64,000 nt of DNA, taken from Psychrobacter immobilis. Lineage in GTDB: Bacteria; Pseudomonadota; Gammaproteobacteria; Pseudomonadales; Moraxellaceae. The notes beneath the pieces are model-generated. The model had not been told where the DNA came from. It saw only the letters and a list, made by a program, of their open reading frames with translations, and searched no databases. This document shows, in pieces, positions 17,708 to 27,942 of this stretch; position 1 is the stretch's first letter; every line of letters begins with the position of its first letter. The DNA lies in NCBI RefSeq assembly GCF_904846185.1, contig NZ_CAJGZQ010000001.1:1-64000 (forward strand), in the 5' to 3' direction. The position numbers were made by a program, and so were the translations under genes.

Positions 17708-18607
17708 TCAATGACTGCCTATCAATATTTGCTGATCAGGATTGATTTTGGTGAGCTCAAGATTTTGGATAAAACGCCCTTCAACATCAGTAATAGTGAT
17801 TTTCCAATCATCTATCACCACGCTTTCACCTTCCAAATCACCCACATAACCAAGCGCCTGCATGACTAGACCACCCATGGTATCGACATCCGTATCATCA
17901 AAATGACTGCCAAGCTCATCATTACAATCTTCAATCACGGTAGACGCTTGCACACGCCACGTATTTGGCTTTTCAGGATCAGCAACAATATTGTTGATAT
18001 CACTGTCTTCATCGAAGTCATCATGCTCATCGACGATGTCACCGACGATCTCTTCAAGCAAGTCTTCCATGGTAACGACACCGCCAAAGTTGCCGAATTC
18101 GTCGACCACAATCGCCATATGTACTTGGGTACGCTGCAATGAGCGTAACAAGGTATCAGAACGTGCCGTCTCACTAATATATAGCGGCTGACGTACCAGA
18201 TCTCTCAAACGTTTGCTATCGATTTTATCTTCTTGATCGCGCACCATATGCACAAGAATAGGAATCAAATCTTTGGCCAATAAAATGCCAATGACGGCAT
18301 CATCATCTTGACTGTCAAAGACAGGATAGCGCGAATGGGTGGTCTCAAGGATGATATCCATCACCTCAGCAAGACTGGTGCTTTCGTGCAGCCCAACCAC
18401 TTGCGGACGCGGAGTCATGATTTCGCGCACTTGTGTCGCAGGCAGATCCAGCACGCCTTCTAACATATCGACGGTATCAGGCTCTAAGAACTGGCGCGAG
18501 TCTTGTACCAGACGAATCAATTCGTCACGGGTTTCGGGGGCGGTCGATAGCCAGCGTTTTAAGCCGCGCATCGACCAACTACTCGGGCTGGGAGTGTCGT
18601 CAGACAT
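17708..18607 (-). CDS. corC: CorC/YbeX family CBS-domain protein
   Basis: The 299-residue cytosolic protein begins with about 60 polar residues, then holds a CBS pair (about 65-190; VREIMTPR, SRYPVFD, GILLAKDL, VVDEFGNFGGVVTMEDLLEEIVGDI) and a C-terminal CorC_HlyC domain. YbeX-type proteins are linked to magnesium/cobalt homeostasis and ribosome maturation. It precedes lnt as in many gammaproteobacteria. ybeY and phoH, often upstream, are not seen here; the next gene is divergent. Confidence 0.92.
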   Translation of the reverse strand: MSDDTPSPSSWSMRGLKRWLSTAPETRDELIRLVQDSRQFLEPDTVDMLEGVLDLPATQVREIMTPRPQVVGLHESTSLAEVMDIILETTHSRYPVFDSQDDDAVIGILLAKDLIPILVHMVRDQEDKIDSKRLRDLVRQPLYISETARSDTLLRSLQRTQVHMAIVVDEFGNFGGVVTMEDLLEEIVGDIVDEHDDFDEDSDINNIVADPEKPNTWRVQASTVIEDCNDELGSHFDDTDVDTMGGLVMQALGYVGDLEGESVVIDDWKITITDVEGRFIQNLELTKINPDQQILIGSH

Positions 18608-18868
18608 GGTGATGTGATTTAACCTCTTTAGTTAATAACAATTAAAGTAATACGTAAAAACAATAATACGTAATAACAGACGTAGATGGGGATGAATACA
18701 GCAAATAAAACAGATCTTTGATTATTAAATTATAAATGGAGCAGATCAAAGTAGCTTCACTTTAGCGCAAGGCTCACCGACATTCAACGATAAATTCACT
18801 CAAATTGTATTGTCAGTACGTTATAAACTTTGCTATGGTCAAAGCCTTCACACACCAAAACACACCCT

Positions 18869-20230
18869 ATGTCGCTACGTTCCTTTTTCTCTCGCCTGCT
18901 CACGCCGCACTCACATAGCCATCGTTCAGATAACGGCTTGGACACGCTTGAGTCAAATAATCATGGTTCGGATAGACACGGCTTAAAAAATAACACTGCG
19001 AATGGTCGCCAACCGACACCTATATGGCGATATTATCTTGTACAGTTTTTCATCATTATTACCTTGCTACTGTCAGCCGTTTGGTTATTGCTGGCGATTT
19101 GGTATCAGTTTGGGGCAGGCTCTGCCATCACTTGGTTAGCCGCACTTTTCATTGTTGGTGTACTGACAGCCTTACTGAGCGTTCGCTATTGGCCGAAAAT
19201 CGCTCAGCGCTTTGATAATAGACAAGGCAGCAGTAAACCATGGAGCAACAAAGCAACCATAAATAGCAAGTCAGCAAATAAATGGTTAACCGCTTTATAT
19301 GGCGCTATTTGGTTGGTAGGCGTTGGCTGGTTTTTTTCTATTGAACCCCAACAAGAGCGCGACTGGATGGCTGAGGTAAGTGAAAGAGTCACTTACGAGC
19401 GCGATGCAACCAATCCTGATTTGGTGACCCTAACCAATGTACGCAACTTTGATTGGCATACCGACACAGAGGCGACCGAACGCTGGGACACACGTACCAT
19501 TGATATGTCCAAACTATCTGGCGTCGATGTCACCAACTCTTACTGGATGGGTCCACTGATTGCCCATACTTTGGTCAGTTTTCGTTTTGAAGATGATAGA
19601 CCCCTTGCTTTCTCGTTTGAGATTCGTAAAGAAGAAGGCGAATCGTTTTCGGCATTGGCAGGGTTTTTTAGACGCTATGAGCTGAGCCTGATTGCCGCAG
19701 AAGAGCGCGATATTATTTATACCCGAACGAATGCGCGTGGCGAGCAAGTTTATCTATTTCCCGTTAGTAACTTGCAGCAGCACGAGGTCAAGTCACTATT
19801 TAAATCTTATTTAACCGCTGCCGATGAATTGAATGCCAAGCCTGCTTGGTATAACACATTACTCAGTAATTGCACCAATATCATTTTTTATATGGCGCGT
19901 ATCGTCAGTGGCGATCGCCTGCCGTGGGATTATCGTATTTGGGTCTCTGGCTGGCTGCCAAATTATCTATATGATGTCGGTATGCTTGACGCTAATCCAG
20001 AAAAGACTGGACAGCCTTGGTCAATGGATACATGGTACGAGCGTACCCATATCAACTCAAAGGTTAAAGCATTTAATAATCAAATCACTCTAGAGTCTGG
20101 CGTTAATAGCAACGAAAACAGCCGCGAGTTCTCTCAGCAAATTCGTCAGGATATTCCTATCCCGCCATTGGCTGACACGCAAGAAGATGCTGAGGCAAAA
20201 GCCAAATCTGCGGCTCAGGCTTCTTATTAA
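18869..20230 (+). CDS. DUF4105 domain membrane protein
   Basis: About 453 residues from the ATG at 18869; an in-frame TTG at 18830 would add 13. Three hydrophobic segments (roughly 48-72, 78-97, 138-158) are followed by a periplasmic DUF4105-type domain with NSYWMGPLIAHTLVSFRF, SFEIRKEEGESFS and NCTNIIFYMAR, the last probably holding a catalytic-type Cys. The domain is seen in Lnb-like and other putative envelope hydrolases, but its reaction here is unknown. It is divergent from corC. No good ribosome-binding site supports either start. Confidence 0.8.
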   Translation: MSLRSFFSRLLTPHSHSHRSDNGLDTLESNNHGSDRHGLKNNTANGRQPTPIWRYYLVQFFIIITLLLSAVWLLLAIWYQFGAGSAITWLAALFIVGVLTALLSVRYWPKIAQRFDNRQGSSKPWSNKATINSKSANKWLTALYGAIWLVGVGWFFSIEPQQERDWMAEVSERVTYERDATNPDLVTLTNVRNFDWHTDTEATERWDTRTIDMSKLSGVDVTNSYWMGPLIAHTLVSFRFEDDRPLAFSFEIRKEEGESFSALAGFFRRYELSLIAAEERDIIYTRTNARGEQVYLFPVSNLQQHEVKSLFKSYLTAADELNAKPAWYNTLLSNCTNIIFYMARIVSGDRLPWDYRIWVSGWLPNYLYDVGMLDANPEKTGQPWSMDTWYERTHINSKVKAFNNQITLESGVNSNENSREFSQQIRQDIPIPPLADTQEDAEAKAKSAAQASY

Positions 20231-20309
20231 CATCAAGTAGCATTATACTTTTACCCTGCAATAATACCAACGTCACTGATGTCACTGATTTCAGTAACTC
20301 TCAGTATTA

Positions 20310-20933
20310 TCAAGGCTTAACCCAGCTGATCACCCGATCCTCCATCGCTTCATCAGACATACCAGTCTCAGAAACACAGCGCCCAGCCACGCCAACATTG
20401 GCAGCACGCATTTGTTGCTGCGTTACCACTGCATCTTGGGTCAATAACAAATGCCAACTTGGCAAATTTTGTCCTTTATACAAACGCTTATAGGCGCAGT
20501 GCGAAGGCAACCACATCATCTGCGGGATATTGTCCATGGTCAGCTGAATACAGTCTGGTACATGCTCTTGACGCGTGTCATAGTGCTGACAATAACCCGT
20601 CGTACAGTCCATTAGCTGGCAAGTCACATCGGTATACTCGACCAACTCTTCATCCACATCGCCATTCTCATCTTCGTCAATATACTTAATCAAACAACAG
20701 CTGCCACAGCCATCACACAACGCTTCCCATTCGCTATGATTGAGTTCTGACAATGCAAAGCGCGACCAAAAATTCGGACGCAATGTGTCATTGAGCTTAC
20801 TGTCATGGTCGCTGTTGCTTTCATTACCACTGTCAGGAAATAAGCTCACAGCTGATTTTTCCGTGACTTTTAGCGGCAACGTTTCGTCAGAGTCTAGATG
20901 GGCTGCACAGTTGTTTAACAAGTTTAGTGTCAT
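20310..20933 (-). CDS. YcgN/UPF0260 family cysteine-rich protein
   Basis: The 207-residue protein has a 55-residue polar N-terminal extension and then the UPF0260 core: CDGCGSCCLIKY, VTCQLMDCTTGYC, VPDCIQL and WLPSHCAYKRL. The clustered cysteines suggest an Fe-S or zinc site. E. coli YcgN is uncharacterised. The gene is convergent with the DUF4105 gene. Confidence 0.88.
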   Translation of the reverse strand: MTLNLLNNCAAHLDSDETLPLKVTEKSAVSLFPDSGNESNSDHDSKLNDTLRPNFWSRFALSELNHSEWEALCDGCGSCCLIKYIDEDENGDVDEELVEYTDVTCQLMDCTTGYCQHYDTRQEHVPDCIQLTMDNIPQMMWLPSHCAYKRLYKGQNLPSWHLLLTQDAVVTQQQMRAANVGVAGRCVSETGMSDEAMEDRVISWVKP

Positions 20934-21092
20934 AAAGGTGCCGTAGCATTTTGATAAAGAGCGTTACAGTATTATAGCTGTTTTTGCCTAGGTTGAGCGT
21001 TAAGGTAGTAAAAGTAAGAAAAACGATGTCGCAAAAACACAGACAAATAATCTTTATAACGTAAAACTCCTCACATAAAAAAGGATAATAAT

Positions 21093-21833
21093 ATGTCAAT
21101 TAAGACTTTTGAATTAATCAGTACCACCGAAAACGGTGTCCAGCTTATCAGCTATGTGGCACTGCCAGAAAATGCATCTGACGACCATCCTGTTGCGGGA
21201 ATTTTAGTAGCGCCAGAATGGTGGGGTATCGTTGATCACCCAAAATCAGTGGTCGAGCGCTTGGCAGAAGCAGGTTATGCTGCCGTCGCAATGGACGTGT
21301 ACGGTGAAGGCAAGCTGACCACCGATGCTGCACAAGCGAATATGTGGATGGAGCAAGTATTAGAAGATCAAGATATGCTGATGGCGCGCTGCCGTTTAAT
21401 CCTTAATGACTTTAGCGACCAACTAGCCGTTGATGGTGACAATCTAGCAGCGATTGGCTTTTGCTTCGGTGGTAAGGTCGTGCTTGATATGGCTCGCGAA
21501 GGTATGCCATTAAAAGCGGTCGCCACTTTCCATGGCAACCCAACACCAAAACAGCCAGCGGATAAAAACTTCACCGCTAACGTATTGGTTGCTCACGGTC
21601 GCGATGATTCAATGGTATCCATGGAAGCAATAGAAGGTCTAAAATCAGAACTAGATGCTGCTGGTGTTGACTATATTATCGATGTTTATGACAACGCTAA
21701 ACATGGCTTTACCAACCCACATGCTGATGAGCGCGCTGCTAAAAATAATGTTGATCTTGGCTACAATGAAGCCGCTGCCAAGCAAAGCTGGGAAAACATG
21801 CTTGAATTTATGGAAAATAACTTAGGTAAATAA
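21093..21833 (+). CDS. Dienelactone hydrolase family protein
   Basis: The 246-residue alpha/beta-hydrolase has the Cys-type triad of dienelactone hydrolases: Cys124 in GFCFGGK, Asp171 in HGRDDS and His204 in HGFTNP. In chloroaromatic degraders the family opens dienelactone; with no catabolic genes around, this is more likely a general carboxylesterase. AAAAGGATAATA before the ATG is a good ribosome-binding site. The stop codon sits inside a 13-bp tandem triplication that continues into the 3' region. Confidence 0.9.
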   Translation: MSIKTFELISTTENGVQLISYVALPENASDDHPVAGILVAPEWWGIVDHPKSVVERLAEAGYAAVAMDVYGEGKLTTDAAQANMWMEQVLEDQDMLMARCRLILNDFSDQLAVDGDNLAAIGFCFGGKVVLDMAREGMPLKAVATFHGNPTPKQPADKNFTANVLVAHGRDDSMVSMEAIEGLKSELDAAGVDYIIDVYDNAKHGFTNPHADERAAKNNVDLGYNEAAAKQSWENMLEFMENNLGK

Positions 21834-21854
21834 CTTAGGTAAATAACTTAGGTA
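21816..21854 (+). repeat. Three tandem copies of a 13-bp unit across a stop codon
   Basis: The unit AATAACTTAGGTA is present three times without change (21816-21828, 21829-21841, 21842-21854), followed by a partial AATAA. The first copy encodes the last residues and the second supplies the TAA stop at 21831-21833. Confidence 0.95.
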
Positions 21855-21940
21855 AATAATCTTTGGATCAGGCATATCAATAGCTGTTTTCAGGTTATTA
21901 ACCCACTATTTATTAATCCCTATCTATTAACCCAATATAT

Positions 21941-21974
21941 AGCAGAGTGCGTCCGCCGCACTCTGCTTTTTTTG
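21941..21974 (+). terminator. Terminator of the dienelactone hydrolase gene
   Basis: A perfect 11-bp stem AGCAGAGTGCG / CGCACTCTGCT with a 5-nt loop and a run of seven T. Confidence 0.93.
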
Positions 21975-22133
21975 ATCATACAAAACCCACATTGCTCATT
22001 ATACACTTACAAAGGCTTACTATTAGTAAGGATTTAAGACGCTAACATGGTTATTGCACAGTCGTGATTCATAAAATCGGTCACACCACTTGCTGATAGC
22101 TTACTAATCACTCACTAATAATAAGGTAAAACC

Positions 22134-22925
22134 ATGAAAACCATCCAACAACTATTCGACTTTCATCATAAAACCATCATTATCAGTGGTGCAGCAGGCG
22201 CTATTGGTAGCGAGGCGGCACGGTTTTTAAGCTCATTAGGAGGCAACATTGTCCTCGCTGATTTAAATGAAGATAAAGTGAAGCAAATTGCCGCTGATAT
22301 CGAAAAAGAAACAGGCAATGCAACCTTAGGTATGAAAACCGACTTTACTGACGAGACGCAAATTGCAGCCTTGGTCGATGCAACTATTGCAAAATTCGGT
22401 AAGATTTCTGCAGTAGTTAACAACGTCGGTTGGGGTGCAAATACGCCCTTATGGGAGTCTACCACCGAAAAAATGGTCAATGCGTACAAGCTCAACACCT
22501 TGGGATCTTATCATTTAACTCGTTTATGTATGCCGTATTTAAAACAAGAAGAAAACGCCTCTGTGGTATTTTCTGGATCCATGGTTGGCAATACACCATC
22601 GCCAGAATTTATCGAATACAGCACAGCTAAAGCGGGCTTGCTAAATATGGTGAAAAGTATGGCGGTCGCATCAGGTCCTGAAGTGCGCTTTAACTCATTA
22701 ATTATTGGTACAGTAGATAATGGTGCCTCCTCTGAAGAAGCCGGTTATACCCAAGAAATGATCGATAATGTGGTCAAAGGTATCGTCCTAAAACGACGTG
22801 GCGTGCCAGCAGATATCGCTCAAGCGATGGCGTTTTTGTTAAGTGATGCAGCGTCTTGGATTACTGGTGCTGAACTGACAGTCAATGGCGGCGGTGTTTA
22901 CAAAAGCAAAATGCCAACCTCATAA
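22134..22925 (+). CDS. SDR family oxidoreductase
   Basis: A 263-residue classical SDR with the cofactor loop GAAGAIG (19-25), Asp43 after the second strand suggesting NAD preference, NNVG (96-99), Ser149, Tyr162 and Lys166 (YSTAK), and the C-terminal WITGAELTVNGG. The substrate is unknown; the family includes 3-oxoacyl-ACP reductase-like and sugar or steroid dehydrogenases. A clear AATAAGGTAA ribosome-binding site precedes the ATG. It is a single gene between two terminators. Confidence 0.85.
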   Translation: MKTIQQLFDFHHKTIIISGAAGAIGSEAARFLSSLGGNIVLADLNEDKVKQIAADIEKETGNATLGMKTDFTDETQIAALVDATIAKFGKISAVVNNVGWGANTPLWESTTEKMVNAYKLNTLGSYHLTRLCMPYLKQEENASVVFSGSMVGNTPSPEFIEYSTAKAGLLNMVKSMAVASGPEVRFNSLIIGTVDNGASSEEAGYTQEMIDNVVKGIVLKRRGVPADIAQAMAFLLSDAASWITGAELTVNGGGVYKSKMPTS

Positions 22926-22991
22926 ACTCAGCCATCACTTTAATCATAAATTTATAAACGATACATAATAGGGCGTGTTGAGCATTCGACC

Positions 22992-23026
22992 ATACTGGGT
23001 AGGATTTTATCTACTCAGTATTTTTT
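22992..23026 (+). terminator. Terminator of the second SDR gene
   Basis: Stem ATACTGGGTAG / CTACTCAGTAT with one G-U-type pair, followed by a T-run. It lies between the SDR gene and the small membrane protein. Confidence 0.8.
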
Positions 23027-23064
23027 ATGCATAAACCTACCCGCTTAGACTTGGAACATACACC

Positions 23065-23535
23065 ATGGCAACAACATTAAACGCAAAATTGCTAAAAGGC
23101 GCTATGCTTACTGGCGTAATCAATGCTTTCATTAACGGCGGGATACAATATTTCTTCTTAAAAACATACTCATCAATCGCAATATCTGTTGACTCTATTA
23201 CCAATAATGAAGACACAGTGCTCGGTACCTCCGTTACCTTATCGATTACGTTAGCCATGATTTTAACTATGGTGGCTTATTTTGGTATCAAAGAAAAAAA
23301 AGTAGCCTTCTTTCCAACCGCTTTTTGGTTGACGATAAAGCATGGATTTTTTACCTTTGGGGTATTAACCTCTCTTGCTGTACTATGGCAAAAATACGCA
23401 GGTACGGTCGAAGTATCTTTGATTTCAGCTTTAATTATTATCGGTGTTATTGCAGGTATCGTCTCAGGTATGGTGAATTATCTAACCTTGCGTGAATGTA
23501 CATTATCAGAAAGACATAAATTATATGCCGCTTAA
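23065..23535 (+). CDS. Small four-helix membrane protein of unknown function
   Basis: The 156-residue protein has four hydrophobic segments (about 10-30, 50-76, 88-106, 117-138) and short polar ends; no known family is recognised. GGAA about 9 nt before the ATG supports the start. It lies alone between a terminator and the DUF2339 gene, which begins 155 bp downstream on the same strand; cotranscription is possible. Confidence 0.65.
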   Translation: MATTLNAKLLKGAMLTGVINAFINGGIQYFFLKTYSSIAISVDSITNNEDTVLGTSVTLSITLAMILTMVAYFGIKEKKVAFFPTAFWLTIKHGFFTFGVLTSLAVLWQKYAGTVEVSLISALIIIGVIAGIVSGMVNYLTLRECTLSERHKLYAA

Positions 23536-23690
23536 ATATCTTAGTATATAAAGCATCAAGGTCAGCTCAATGATAGTGAACGAATAATCTTGGGCTAATC
23601 CTTTTATTTTGATGAGCGCTTTGCTTGTGTTTGCTTTGAAATCGAGTCATCATCAAGCCATCAAATATTGAGTAACGGTGTGGTAGCGCT

Positions 23691-26600
23691 ATGTCTGATA
23701 TCAGCGGGTTTGTATGGCTTGTTTGTCTAGTAGTGATTATCGTTTTTTACAATAAACTAAAGCGACGCGTTGATCAGCTTCAACGAGACATCACGCAACT
23801 GCAAGATGAGTTACAAGCGCAGCAACACCGTGGCAGCTCTATGAATAATAACGCCGATAATGACGTAGACGTTCATACTGAGCCAATGGCTCAAACGCTA
23901 GCTGAGACTCACTCGCCCCAACCTATTATCGAGGAGCTATTTGACTCAGCACCTCCTTTATCTACTGCCACGATTCGCCCGAAACCAGCCCCTTCTCCAA
24001 AAAAACCATCGCCCATAGAGCCTGATGAGCGCTCACTGCCTATCGTCACGTCATTGATTCACTCTATCAAAAACTGGTTTTTTGGCGGTAATCTAGTCGT
24101 ACGCGTTGGCGTGATCGTCCTACTTATCGGTGTGGTGCTACTACTTCGCTTGTTAAGCGACTATATCGAAGTGTCGATAGCGTCCAAGCTTTTAGCGATA
24201 GGCATCCTCGGTTTAGGTTTGGCAGCATTAGGTCTAAAATTGGCAAAAAATCGCTTTGCTTATGGCATCACCCTACAAGGCGCAGGCTTAGCGATTGCGT
24301 ATTTAACGACCTTTTTTGCCTATAGCGTTTACCAAGTCATGCCTAGTCTACCGAGCTTTATTGGGCTTGGGCTATTATCTTCGATTACCATTGCACTCGC
24401 CGTGCGTCAAAACGCTTTTCCACTGGCTTTGTTGGCATTATCGGGTGGGTTTTTTGCGCCTATTTTGACCAGTGAAGACACGGGCAGTTTGGTGGTATTG
24501 TTTAGTTACTATCTACTATTGAACGTAACGATTGCGATTATCGCGCATTACCGCCCATGGAAAATACTGAATTTATTCGGTGTCATTGTGACATTTGGCT
24601 TGGCTTACTACTGGGGCATCAGTGAGAATTTGAGCACGGTCATTGAGGCGCAGCGCTGGTCTTTAGTCTTACTGGTCACCTTACACTTATTGCTATATCT
24701 GTTTGTCGTCATTCGCTATGCCCAACAAATCATTGCCTACAATACTCTTAATGAAACAGACATCATCCAGACAAATAGCGCAGACAACGTAAAACATCTA
24801 GATAGCGTTCACGCAAGAAATAATAGCTATGTATTCCCTATTGATACTGGCTTACTGTTTTCAGTGCCGATATTAGCCTTTGGTTTATTTGCGGCATTAT
24901 TAGATGACATTCCTAACGCTTTAACCATCGCGAGTGCTATTTTAGCCACTGTTTATTTAGGACTCGGCTGGTTGTTTGTGCAGCGTAGCCAACGTTATGC
25001 CTTAATCACCGAAGGCATGCTGGCTTTAGGATTTGGTTTTTTGGCGCTGGTGATCCCGCTGGCATTAGATGCTGAATGGATTGCTTTTGGCTGGTCAGTA
25101 CAAGGGTTGGCACTGGTATGGTTTGGACGGCGCTCACTACGCGCATGGTCAGTGTTATTTGGTTTGTTATTGCAGCTAATCAGTATAGGTATGCTGATGG
25201 TAAAAGTGGTCTTCGCCATTCAAGATTATCCAACATTGGCCTTAACCATTTCGGCTATGACTTATCTAGCCACTGTATTTATTTTACGCACGAACAACTC
25301 GCCAGCTATGCTAAATGATAGTTTGAACGAAGACTTAAATGATAGCTTAGATAATCATTCAGCATATTCTCAAGAGCAAAACGCCACGCCAGATGCGATA
25401 GCAACCTATGCCGACGCATTAGGTATTAGCACTCATGCCGCTCAGCAATGGCTAACCTCCATCAATAGCCAAAGCACCGTGTTTAATCTTGTTTGGCACA
25501 GTCCTATACTCATAAGGTTTTTGACCTTTACGGCTATAGCGTGGCTACTACAAGTGCTGCTGCTTGATTTTAACCAGTGGTTTGCCAGTTGGACACTAGC
25601 AACGACGACCATGATTGCACTCGCAGCTCTAATTAGCCTTGCCATTTATTGGACAATCAATCGTTATCGCTCGTGGATAGAAATCAGACAACTTAGCCAC
25701 GGCTTATCGATCGTCTTTTATCTCATGCTCGTCATACAATTGCCGCAAAAATTCGAGTTTCATTTGATATGGCAAGGAGCAGATTGGCTACTATTGACTG
25801 GTCTAATCATTGGTTGGTTGGTCATCGGACAGTTGTGGTTAAAGACATGGTACGACCATTCCGAGCTGTCACGCTACGATGGCACAAGCTGGCTGGGAGC
25901 TAGCATTCTAATCATTGCTGCCGCCGCCCACTATGGACTAGCAGATTCCGCTGGGGTGATGGCTGTATTGATGCCAGCCATTTTAATATTGGCTGGATTA
26001 TGGTGCTGTCATCGTTATGCTTACTATCCCAAGCAAAATACGCGTACAAACAAGGCATGCAAGCAAAGTCCACTATACTGGTTTGATTGGCAACAAGCGC
26101 TATTGAGCTGCGCGGCTATCTTTGCGCCCATTGCTTTAAATTGGGTCATCATTACCAACTGGTCATATGATGGTGTAATTTGGGATATGTCATATTTTCC
26201 GCTATTGAATTTATACGACATTACCTCATTGCTGACGCTATTGGTTGGTTTTAGTCTATATTATATGAGCCAACATCGCCGCGATGAGAGTCTTATCGAA
26301 TCAAGTGCAGCCCCCCAAACTAAGCGTATATTCACTACTGATAATTTACTGGTTATATTGGGGCTTATCAGCTTTTGGCTGATTTCCAGTATGTTGGTTA
26401 GAACATTACATGCCTTTATCGGTACACCGCTGTGGGACAGCGCTCAGGGCGGCGCATGGAATAGCGAGCAAGTGCAGACAGGATTGACTATTTTATGGAC
26501 GCTCTTAGCTTTAGTCGCCACCATCGTCGCCAGTCGCTATTGGCAGCGGACGCTTTGGTTTATGGGCATCGGGCTATTAGGTATTGTCGTACTCAAACTG

Positions 26601-26741
26601 GTATTGGTTGATTTGTCACAGACAGAAGCGATTTGGCGAGTGATATCTTTCCTTGGCGCAGGCAGTTTGATTCTGCTCATTGGTTATCTTGCACCGTTAC
26701 CCCCTGCCCGCGATGAAATAGAAGATCCAGCTCAAGAGTAA
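23691..26741 (+). CDS. DUF2339 family large membrane protein
   Basis: The 1016-residue protein starts with one membrane helix and a short coiled coil (about 25-47), then a Pro/Ser-rich linker (70-115), and then more than 20 hydrophobic segments to the C-terminus, the layout of DUF2339. Typical segments are NWFFGGNLVVRVGVIVLLIG (about 124-143) and a GYLAPLPP-type end. The function of the family is unknown; the size and topology suggest an envelope transporter-like or scaffold protein. A polar stretch (about 540-590) interrupts the helices. Confidence 0.85.
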   Translation: MSDISGFVWLVCLVVIIVFYNKLKRRVDQLQRDITQLQDELQAQQHRGSSMNNNADNDVDVHTEPMAQTLAETHSPQPIIEELFDSAPPLSTATIRPKPAPSPKKPSPIEPDERSLPIVTSLIHSIKNWFFGGNLVVRVGVIVLLIGVVLLLRLLSDYIEVSIASKLLAIGILGLGLAALGLKLAKNRFAYGITLQGAGLAIAYLTTFFAYSVYQVMPSLPSFIGLGLLSSITIALAVRQNAFPLALLALSGGFFAPILTSEDTGSLVVLFSYYLLLNVTIAIIAHYRPWKILNLFGVIVTFGLAYYWGISENLSTVIEAQRWSLVLLVTLHLLLYLFVVIRYAQQIIAYNTLNETDIIQTNSADNVKHLDSVHARNNSYVFPIDTGLLFSVPILAFGLFAALLDDIPNALTIASAILATVYLGLGWLFVQRSQRYALITEGMLALGFGFLALVIPLALDAEWIAFGWSVQGLALVWFGRRSLRAWSVLFGLLLQLISIGMLMVKVVFAIQDYPTLALTISAMTYLATVFILRTNNSPAMLNDSLNEDLNDSLDNHSAYSQEQNATPDAIATYADALGISTHAAQQWLTSINSQSTVFNLVWHSPILIRFLTFTAIAWLLQVLLLDFNQWFASWTLATTTMIALAALISLAIYWTINRYRSWIEIRQLSHGLSIVFYLMLVIQLPQKFEFHLIWQGADWLLLTGLIIGWLVIGQLWLKTWYDHSELSRYDGTSWLGASILIIAAAAHYGLADSAGVMAVLMPAILILAGLWCCHRYAYYPKQNTRTNKACKQSPLYWFDWQQALLSCAAIFAPIALNWVIITNWSYDGVIWDMSYFPLLNLYDITSLLTLLVGFSLYYMSQHRRDESLIESSAAPQTKRIFTTDNLLVILGLISFWLISSMLVRTLHAFIGTPLWDSAQGGAWNSEQVQTGLTILWTLLALVATIVASRYWQRTLWFMGIGLLGIVVLKLVLVDLSQTEAIWRVISFLGAGSLILLIGYLAPLPPARDEIEDPAQE

Positions 26742-26865
26742 CCGCGCATCTGGTTGGGCGAAATTGTAGCGTGAGCAAGGTGGTTCTGTAGTAAACTGGA
26801 CACCATGAAAAGTAAATGACGATCGTCTTACTTTGCGCATTTTTTATAAAAGGTTATGAAAGCAG

Positions 26866-27822
26866 ATGGATAAGAGAGCAAGTATTCAGTGGTTCCCTGG
26901 GCACATGAACAAAGCCCGTAACGAAATCAAAGAAATCATGCCACAGATGGATTTGGTAATCGAGGTGATCGATGCGCGTATCCCATATAGTAGTGAAAAC
27001 CCGATGGTCGCGGCATTGCGCGGCGAAAAACCCGTCATCAAAATCCTGAACAAAGCCGACCTTGCTGATCCTGAATTGACCCAAGCTTGGATGGACTATC
27101 TTGAGCAGCAAAGCGGTGTGAAAGCCATTGCTTGCGATACTGATAAAGCCAATGAGGTCAAACGTATCATCGCCATCTGTAAACAACTTGTACCCAATAA
27201 AGTGGGCACGGGTCGCCAAATCAAAGCCATGATTATGGGAATTCCAAACGTTGGTAAATCAACATTGATTAATACCTTGGCTGGACGTGCTGTCGCCAGA
27301 ACTGGCGATGAGCCAGCGGTCACTAAGTCGCAGCAATTGATTAAGCTAGACGATGACATCATGCTCTATGACACGCCCGGTATGCTATGGCCAAAAGTCG
27401 AAAACGAAAACTCTGGCTATCGTTTGGCAGCGACGGGCGGTATTCGTGATACCGCTTTTGACTTCGCTGATGTTGCCAGCTATACCGCTGAATACTTGAT
27501 GCAAGCCTATCCTGAGCTGCTAAAAACCCGCTACAAAATTGAAGCGCTACCAAAGACTGATTGGGAGTTTTTTGAAGTCGCTGGACGCAATCGCGGCTGT
27601 GTACGTTCGGGCAATCAAGTCGATACGTACCGCATGTCTGAGATTTTGATCAACGAGTTACGTAGCGCTAAGCTTGGGCGTATTACGCTTGAGACGCCAG
27701 CCATGTCTGAAGCTGAAGAACTCATCGTCGCTGAGCAACGCTTAGCAGCAGAAGAAAAAAGAATCGCCAAAGAAGAAGAAAAGCGCTTACGTCGTTTGAA
27801 AACGCGGAAGAATCGGAAATAA
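26866..27822 (+). CDS. rbgA: Ribosome biogenesis GTPase (RbgA/YlqF)
   Basis: The 318-residue GTPase is circularly permuted: G4 NKAD (62-65) comes before G1 GIPNVGKST (125-133) and G3 DTPG (169-172). It helps late assembly of the 50S subunit. The basic C-terminal tail (RLRRLKTRKNRK) fits rRNA binding. The start MDKRASIQWFPGHMNKA is the normal N-terminus of the family. It is monocistronic and followed by a terminator. Confidence 0.95.
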   Translation: MDKRASIQWFPGHMNKARNEIKEIMPQMDLVIEVIDARIPYSSENPMVAALRGEKPVIKILNKADLADPELTQAWMDYLEQQSGVKAIACDTDKANEVKRIIAICKQLVPNKVGTGRQIKAMIMGIPNVGKSTLINTLAGRAVARTGDEPAVTKSQQLIKLDDDIMLYDTPGMLWPKVENENSGYRLAATGGIRDTAFDFADVASYTAEYLMQAYPELLKTRYKIEALPKTDWEFFEVAGRNRGCVRSGNQVDTYRMSEILINELRSAKLGRITLETPAMSEAEELIVAEQRLAAEEKRIAKEEEKRLRRLKTRKNRK

Positions 27823-27884
27823 TAAATCGACAACCCTTTGTGTCTATAATGTTAGCTGCATAAAATCATTCTAGAGCTCATGCA

Positions 27885-27910
27885 AAAAAAGCCCCTAAGG
27901 GCTTTTTTTT
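27885..27910. terminator. Bidirectional terminator
   Basis: AAAAAAGCCC-CTAA-GGGCTTTTTT between the convergent rbgA and GlcG/HbpS-type genes. Confidence 0.9.
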
Positions 27911-27942
27911 ATATCTACTGCTAGCGATATCTAAGTCATCAA

